NCBI GenBank assembly: GCA_016699305.1
Contig: CP064970.1
Coordinates: 744,001 to 808,000, forward strand
From: Alphaproteobacteria bacterium
GTDB taxonomy: Bacteria; Pseudomonadota; Alphaproteobacteria; GCA-016699305
DNA: 64,000 bases
Reading direction: 5' to 3'
The translations under genes were made by a program, and so were the position numbers. Shown here piece after piece: positions 59,808 through 64,000 of this stretch; the first letter of the stretch is position 1; every line of letters begins with the position of its first letter. The notes under the pieces are model-generated. The model was not told the DNA's origin and ran no database searches. It worked only from the letters and a program-made list of their open reading frames with translations.

Positions 59808-60479
59808 CTATTCGACCTGTCCGGGCGGGCGTATCTGCCGCGCACCCCCTGCCAACCAGCGGCGGCGGGGTTGATCATCGATATCCTGGGCAGCCTCGAT
59901 AAGGGGCGGCGGGGCATGATCGCCCGCGCCCTTTCCCTGACCTTCGCCCTGACGGGTTCCGCCCCGTGATCTGCGCCACGAGTCGTCGTCATCGGATAGG
60001 CGGTCGCCAGACAGGCTTTCCGATTCAATCAAGTCCTCGATCACCGAAGGCAATTGGCCATCGGCGGGGTAACCGCTGCCGATCCCCTCGTCCAAGGCAT
60101 GGGCGGGGCCATGAAACAGCTCGGAGGTGATGCGGTCGCACGCGCTTTCGCTTTGCCACGAGCATTCCATCAAACGCTGCATATCCTGAGACCATAAGGG
60201 CATATCCTGCAACGCCTCGACCAAGGCGTCGCGCGCCAGGTAAATCGCCAGCTCTTGCAAGCGAACCGGGTCATCCGTGCCGGGAATGCCAGGACGTGGG
60301 GCGATGTGCGCGCGTTCCACAGGAAGAAAACCGTTCGCCAGACGCTGACGCAACTGCTCGGCGCGCGCCGCGCGGTCAAGATAGGCATGCTGGCGATAGA
60401 CAAGCGCCACGGTCGTCAAGCGACGCTCGAGAATGCGTGCCCAGTGCCGCCAAGCGTAAAAAGAGGCTCTGCCCGCCAT
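59808..60479 (-). CDS. Uncharacterised 223-residue protein
   Basis: I do not recognise this protein. The N-terminal part is basic and helical (HWARILERRLTTVALVYRQH and AARAEQLRQRLANGFLPVER), the middle contains WSQDMQRLMECSWQSESACD, and the C-terminal third is low complexity with serine, glycine and charged residues (DRLSDDDDSWRRSRGG). No signal peptide is apparent. The start has CAGG upstream. It is read from the minus strand 114 bp upstream of the DUF502 gene. Confidence 0.6.
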   Translation of the reverse strand: MAGRASFYAWRHWARILERRLTTVALVYRQHAYLDRAARAEQLRQRLANGFLPVERAHIAPRPGIPGTDDPVRLQELAIYLARDALVEALQDMPLWSQDMQRLMECSWQSESACDRITSELFHGPAHALDEGIGSGYPADGQLPSVIEDLIESESLSGDRLSDDDDSWRRSRGGTRQGEGQGKGAGDHAPPPLIEAAQDIDDQPRRRWLAGGARQIRPPGQVE

Positions 60480-60596
60480 GAACCTGCCATCCTAGTCAGA
60501 GTTCGCAGTGTCTCCCGTCATTCTGCCTGTCATCTTGCAGGCACGCAAGAGTTGATTGCTTGATGACCCCAACGCCTTATTTCGGCGCGTGGTCAC

Positions 60597-60615
60597 AGGG
60601 GGGCCTCGCCCCCCT
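60597..60615. repeat. GC-rich hairpin
   Basis: AGGGGGG-CCTCG-CCCCCCT, a 7-bp perfect stem in the gap between two divergent genes, with no T-run on either side. Possibly a dispersed palindromic element. Confidence 0.4.
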
Positions 60616-60668
60616 GGACCCCTCATTGCAACAGCACTATGCAGACGCTACACTAGGGCCGGGATTGC

Positions 60669-60691
60669 GGTACAGGCTGGGAAGCCGATGA
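60669..60691 (+). repeat. Shared leader motif, copy 1
   Basis: A 23-base stretch beginning GGTACAGGCTGGGAAGCC is repeated at 61591-61613. Each copy lies upstream of one of the two secreted cysteine-containing proteins, followed by a looser match (CAGGGTAA against AAGGGTAA). Confidence 0.85.
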
Positions 60692-60711
60692 CCGCACAGG
60701 GTAACACCGGG

Positions 60712-60746
60712 GCGCGGCTCTCAAGGGGGCCGCGCTTTCACATTTT
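60712..60746 (+). terminator. Hairpin with T-rich tail, possible terminator or attenuator
   Basis: GCGCGGC (60712-60718) pairs with GCCGCGC (60729-60735), followed by TTTCACATTTT. No plus-strand gene lies upstream that needs ending, so a leader attenuator is possible. Confidence 0.35.
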
Positions 60747-60752
60747 AAGAGA

Positions 60753-60782
60753 TTGTTAAGATGTGAAAGATAGAGCTATGAT
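60753..60782 (+). promoter_or_regulatory. Weak candidate promoter for the secreted protein at 60822
   Basis: TTGTTA (60753-60758) and TATGAT (60777-60782) are 18 bases apart. The gap from 60480 to 60821 otherwise holds the repeats and hairpins listed. Confidence 0.35.
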
Positions 60783-60821
60783 GAATTGACCTACTTCCTC
60801 TCGCGATAAGGAATGGACGCC

Positions 60822-61490
60822 ATGCTGAAAAAGACGATCATCGGTTTCATGCTGGCTTTGTTCGCAGGGCCTCTCTCCGCTCATGCAGAACTGCCCGGGC
60901 AACCCTGCACCGCCGCGCAAATCGGCACGACTAAAATGGCCGATGACAAGCAAAACATCATTGCTTGCCTCGTAACGGGTAACGTCGCGCCAGAAAACGT
61001 CCAGGAATGGAAGTCTATGACTGCGGGTAGCCGTACCCGTTACTCTCTTACTTGTGATGACTGGAAGAAAATAGGGTGGGGCAGCAAGGACGAATGTATT
61101 AAGGATGGGCGTTGGCATCTCGTGTATGTCAACAATAACTCTGGTGGCTCTGCATATGGAAATATTAGTAATTTAGTGGATTATGCGAATTCAGGAGCTG
61201 ACGTAAAAAGTAATACTTCAGGTTCAGTAGGAGGTTCTCACCTTTGTTCCTCTATTGCATGGAAGGATGGAGTATTAGCTTGCATGGATACTATCAGTGC
61301 GGATGCTAGTGATCTGTTTGTAACCAGTGCAGGCCCGAATGATGGAACTGTTTTCGCTGGTTCAGCATTGAGGCGAACAGATGGTATGAGGATGAATACG
61401 AATATTGTGCCAAACAATAGTGGCAACATGCAAATGACAGGATCATTAAATAATAATCGGAAAGCTATGGAATGGTATGTGAGATTCTAG
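60822..61490 (+). CDS. Secreted cysteine-containing protein, cassette 1
   Basis: A 222-residue protein with a Sec signal peptide (MLKKTIIGFMLALFAGPLSA, cleavage near AHA-ELPG). The mature start LPGQPCTAAQIG and the later IIACLVTGN form a Cys-G-Cys module like the one in the second secreted protein. The C-terminal two thirds are rich in Gly, Ser and Asn (NNNSGGSAYGNISNLVDYAN). The first third of the gene is GC-rich like the chromosome; from about 61130 the DNA becomes distinctly AT-rich. The start at 60822 has AAGGA 9 bases upstream; the ATG at 60813 is too close. Function unknown; a surface or pilus-associated role is a guess. Confidence 0.75.
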   Translation: MLKKTIIGFMLALFAGPLSAHAELPGQPCTAAQIGTTKMADDKQNIIACLVTGNVAPENVQEWKSMTAGSRTRYSLTCDDWKKIGWGSKDECIKDGRWHLVYVNNNSGGSAYGNISNLVDYANSGADVKSNTSGSVGGSHLCSSIAWKDGVLACMDTISADASDLFVTSAGPNDGTVFAGSALRRTDGMRMNTNIVPNNSGNMQMTGSLNNNRKAMEWYVRF

Positions 61491-61590
61491 TGCCAAGACC
61501 GCTGCTCCTTAGGGCTTCCTCATTGCTCCGCCGAACTATCTTTGACTTTTGGCTGGCGCGGCGGATACTGAGGGGATAGAGGTTGAGGGT

Positions 61591-61613
61591 GGTACAGGCT
61601 GGGAAGCCGATGA
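61591..61613 (+). repeat. Shared leader motif, copy 2
   Basis: Second copy of 60669-60691. A downstream motif is also shared between the two cassettes: the stretch at about 61519-61556 (GCCGAACTATCTTTGACTTT) resembles that at about 62426-62458. Confidence 0.85.
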
Positions 61614-61637
61614 TCACGAAGGGTAAGGCTGTAGGGA

Positions 61638-62360
61638 ATGAGGCTGCTGATGAGGAATGCCATGATTGCTCTTGCGACGCTGCTGGTCGGTGTCAGTCTC
61701 GGTCTGCCTAGCTTTGCCGCAGCATGGGCTACCCCTGGCGCGGCTTGTACCCAAGAAGGCGCGAACGCGAACAGCGATGGCTTTCTCACCTGTACCGGCG
61801 GGGTCTGGGTGTCAAACGCCGTCCTGCTGGGTACGACATCCGCCACATGCGATTCTACGAAGGCCGGATATATCCGCTATACCGGCGGCCAATTTGAGGG
61901 CTGCAATGGAACAGGTTGGATTCAGTTGGCGAGTAGTTCGTCCCTGAAAGTCTACAAATCAGATGGCGTGACAGAACTGGGGAAAATGATGGGTAATTAT
62001 GCTTCTGGGTGCGGAGGACTTGTTTTTGCAAGGAGTGATGGAGAAATTTTTTCTGCTAGTACCCTTTTCTGCGAAGGGGGCACAATACAAACGAATATTC
62101 TTTTCACTGGTGATAACTGTACTGGCTCCCCTTACTCACAGCATGGGGATACACAGCAATATCTTGGGTATTGCTGCACGGGAAGTGCACAATGTTTAAC
62201 AAATAAATGCATTGGAAGTGGTGGCAAAAAAAATAATGTAAATCTTAGATCTTACAGAGCTACTAATGGGCTTTGCGCTGCTAACATTACAACTCTGTCT
62301 TCGTTGTATTTAGCCGTGCCGATTTGCAGTGATAACGGCACTGCCTGCATCGTGAAATAA
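61638..62360 (+). CDS. Secreted cysteine-rich protein, cassette 2
   Basis: A 240-residue protein with a signal peptide (MRLLMRNAMIALATLLVGVS, cleavage near AAA-WAT). The mature start ATPGAACTQEG with FLTCTGGVW repeats the Cys-G-Cys module, and CDSTKAGYIRYTGGQFEGCN is a second, related one. Many more cysteines follow (SGCGG, TLFCEGG, LGYCCTGSAQCLTNKCIG), so several disulfides are likely. The modules resemble those I recall from pilus-tip and shufflon-type adhesins, an inference only. As in cassette 1, the DNA turns AT-rich part way through (from about 61985). AAGG lies 9 bases before the ATG. Confidence 0.75.
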   Translation: MRLLMRNAMIALATLLVGVSLGLPSFAAAWATPGAACTQEGANANSDGFLTCTGGVWVSNAVLLGTTSATCDSTKAGYIRYTGGQFEGCNGTGWIQLASSSSLKVYKSDGVTELGKMMGNYASGCGGLVFARSDGEIFSASTLFCEGGTIQTNILFTGDNCTGSPYSQHGDTQQYLGYCCTGSAQCLTNKCIGSGGKKNNVNLRSYRATNGLCAANITTLSSLYLAVPICSDNGTACIVK

Positions 62361-62541
62361 CCGACCTTACCGATTTCATTCAGGCCGTACTTTTGTGTTC
62401 GGTGTCTCTGTCGCTACCGGCCTCCTCGTTGCCCTGCCGAACTGTCTTTTGACTTTTGCGTTTTAACGGGCCGTGGATGGCCTGAAAGAGGCTGAATCGC
62501 AGACTCTTTTCTGAAATCCCGCACCATCGGCCAGGTCAGGA

Positions 62542-62634
62542 GATGGACTCCCGCCTTCGCGGGAGTGACTCACGAGGAGAGAAAGGCGCACAACAAACCA
62601 TGCCGCATTCATATAAAAACCACTCTCTCAACTT
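62542..62634. repeat. Dispersed intergenic repeat, copy 2
   Basis: Aligns with 3279-3370; the identical core is at 62585-62606. Its left part contains the hairpin ACTCCCGC-CTTC-GCGGGAGT. Confidence 0.6.
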
Positions 62635-62779
62635 GGTTTTGTCCGCCATCCACGCTGTCACTGAATCGCGCCGCGTGTCCCGTCTTTGAGCAACCTCGAT
62701 ATGGCAAAGAACCGGGGGAATTCTAGCCCGGGATATCATGTCTATTCTCGGGTCGATAACGTCTTAAGGAGCAAAAATG

Positions 62780-62814
62780 GAAGCGGGGCGGCCCCATAAG
62801 GACCGCCCCGCTTC
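62780..62814 (-). terminator. Rho-independent terminator of the carD-like gene
   Basis: GAAGCGGGGCGG (62780-62791) pairs with CCGCCCCGCTTC (62803-62814), a 12-bp stem; on the minus strand it is followed by CATTTTTG. It lies 38 bp after the carD stop. Confidence 0.85.
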
Positions 62815-62851
62815 TTTTGCCCAACAGGAGCTTGGGTTAACCGAAAAAAAC

Positions 62852-63523
62852 TCAGGCGGCCTTCTTGTCGCGCACCAGCGCGGCTTCCAGCTTTTCGGCG
62901 GCACGGCCTGTATCGATCTTCTCGACCGCCGCCAGCTCACGCGCCAGGCGTTCCAGCGCCGCCTGATAGATCTGGCGTTCGCTGTAAGACTGTTCGGGCT
63001 GGTCGCTTTGACGATGCAAATCGCGCACGACCTCGGCAATCGACACCGGGTCGCCCGAATTGATCTTGGTTTCGTATTCCTGGGCGCGGCGGCTCCACAT
63101 CACGCGGCGGACGCGCGAACGGCCTTTTAACGTTGCCAAAGCATCGCGGATGCGATCGCGCGAGCTAAGGCGACGCAAACCACACGCTTCGATCTTGTTG
63201 AAGGGCACCTTCAGACGCATACGGTCCTCATCAAAGACGATCGAATAGAATTTGATGCCTTCTATAATCACCGTGCCCTCGACACGGCCAACGCCATGTA
63301 CCGGATACACCACGCTGTCACCTTTGTTAAAGGCTTCGCGTTCCTTTTTCACTTTCAGCTCGACGGGCTTAACCTCAAGCTTAACGACAACGCGCTCAGC
63401 GACCCGTTTAACCGGCGGCTTGGTCGCCACTACGGCTTTCTTGATGGCGGCCTTCGGCTCACTAACGGCCCTGACCTTGACGGTCTTGACTTGTTGCGTC
63501 TTCTTCACCGGCTTTGTTGCCAT
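62852..63523 (-). CDS. CarD/CdnL-family transcription regulator with lysine-rich N-terminal tail
   Basis: RNA-polymerase-binding regulator of the CarD/CdnL family, which stabilises open promoter complexes. The RNAP-interaction (TRCF-like) domain begins at FNKGDSVVYPVHGVGRVEG (about residues 66-84) and includes KFYSIVFDEDRMRLKVP; the helical DNA-binding part follows with RSRVRRVMWSRRAQEYE. Before it lies an unusual tail of about 62 residues, rich in Lys, Val, Ala and Pro (KPVKKTQQVKTVKVRA), like a histone-H1-type tail. The start at 63523 has GAGGG 8 bases upstream. The gene ends in a strong terminator. Confidence 0.9.
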   Translation of the reverse strand: MATKPVKKTQQVKTVKVRAVSEPKAAIKKAVVATKPPVKRVAERVVVKLEVKPVELKVKKEREAFNKGDSVVYPVHGVGRVEGTVIIEGIKFYSIVFDEDRMRLKVPFNKIEACGLRRLSSRDRIRDALATLKGRSRVRRVMWSRRAQEYETKINSGDPVSIAEVVRDLHRQSDQPEQSYSERQIYQAALERLARELAAVEKIDTGRAAEKLEAALVRDKKAA

Positions 63524-63862
63524 CGAGTTACCCTCATATCTTGCGTTGCGAACACCCCAGCGACCCACTATCTCCAACGGGCGCACCGTCCGACCTCTCA
63601 TGCCGTCATCCGATGTGATCCGTGCGAAGACGGCCCATAGCCCCGATCGCATACCGGAACATCTTTTCCTCTTCCTTGCTTTTTTAGCACAATTTTCACC
63701 AATTTACAATTTATTTATGGTTTTTCCTGTGAAGAACCCCTGAAGATATCGATTTCGATATATATAATTTAAGCACAATATACTTTATATCCATATGATT
63801 ATAATAGACTATTACGGAAATGTTGTTCCGCGCCAGACGAAAGAAGCCGCATTATATAGATG
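63524..63862. other. AT-rich gap upstream of carD and tRNA-Lys
   Basis: The left part is the presumed carD leader. From about 63660 to 63830 the sequence is very AT-rich, with several TATAAT-like hexamers, and holds no gene. Confidence 0.45.
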
Positions 63863-63891
63863 TTGCCTAACGAAACCAGCTTTGCTATGAC
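63863..63891 (+). promoter_or_regulatory. Promoter of tRNA-Lys
   Basis: TTGCCT (63863-63868) and TATGAC (63886-63891) are 17 bases apart, and the mature tRNA begins 12 bases later, as expected for a tRNA gene promoter. Confidence 0.55.
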
Positions 63892-63902
63892 AGCCGCCGG
63901 TG

Positions 63903-63978
<76 letters not shown>

Positions 63979-64000
63979 TCGCCTTTAGAATGACAATCGC

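Larger units (their letters stand above)
62361..62851. other. Gap with dispersed repeat and terminator, no gene
   Basis: The 491 bp hold the downstream motif of cassette 2, copy 2 of the dispersed repeat and the terminator of the carD-like gene. A minus-strand frame at 62536-62739 lies mostly in the repeat and is not a credible gene. Confidence 0.5.

Overview
The window looks like a chromosomal segment of an alphaproteobacterium. It is GC-rich, carries a MucR/Ros zinc-finger regulator, a CarD/CdnL-type regulator, meso-DAP-type MurE, the alpha-type glyQ/glyS pair, UbiG, and an argS-SPOR-nagZ-scpAB gene run, all of which are familiar from that class. No rRNA is present, so I do not name an order. 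Almost all genes are ordinary chromosomal genes packed tightly, often with 4-base ATGA stop/start overlaps.

Layout. 1-3.3 kb: the end of a divergent purH, then nhaA and phoH. 3.5-5.1 kb: an unrecognised 526-residue protein next to one copy of a dispersed repeat. 5.3-12 kb (plus strand): a prepilin peptidase, argS, a SPOR protein, nagZ, an M50-like membrane protein that has lost its HExxH motif, scpA and scpB. 12-16.5 kb (minus): pbpC, rpmJ, mucR, rlmE, birA. 16.5-20.5 kb (minus): complex I genes nuoJ-K-M-N, with nuoL missing from its usual place. 20.6-22.2 kb: a DEAD-box helicase. 22.5-35.7 kb (minus): a division and cell-wall (dcw) operon running mraZ, rsmH, ftsL, ftsI, murE, mraY, ftsW, murG, murC, murB, ftsQ, ftsA. 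It lacks murF, murD, ddl and ftsZ, yet the joints are tight. The gap upstream of mraZ holds an array of 10-bp-spaced TGG(G/T) repeats that resembles a MraZ operator, and an inverted pair of perfect DnaA boxes.

36-42 kb (plus): a ferritin-like di-iron protein, glyQ-glyS, an orphan type IV pilin-like gene and two small secreted proteins closed by a strong terminator. 42.6-45.2 kb: rpsM-rpsK-rpoA-rplQ, preceded by about 700 bp without secY or adk. 45.3-50.4 kb: a nucleoside-phosphorylase-like gene, an unrecognised 487-residue protein with its own promoter, a Zur-like regulator, a small unknown and an ABC1 kinase.

50.5-54.6 kb is the most unusual part. A PfkB-family kinase gene is followed by two further copies of its own 3' end (128 bp and about 84 bp). 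Each copy closes a small segment of foreign-looking DNA. The first segment carries a protein with three tandem repeats of about 95 residues; the second carries a two-helix membrane protein. This is what repeated site-specific integration into the 3' end of a protein gene would leave, but no integrase is visible.

54.6-60.5 kb: ubiG, mnmA (divergent), a CPBP membrane protein, a histone-deacetylase-like amidohydrolase, xthA, a DUF502 membrane protein and an unknown. 60.7-62.4 kb: two secreted cysteine-containing proteins in related flanking sequence, each with a GC-rich 5' part and a much more AT-rich 3' part. 62.5-64 kb: the second copy of the dispersed repeat, a carD-like gene with a long lysine-rich N-terminal tail, and a tRNA-Lys(CTT) gene.
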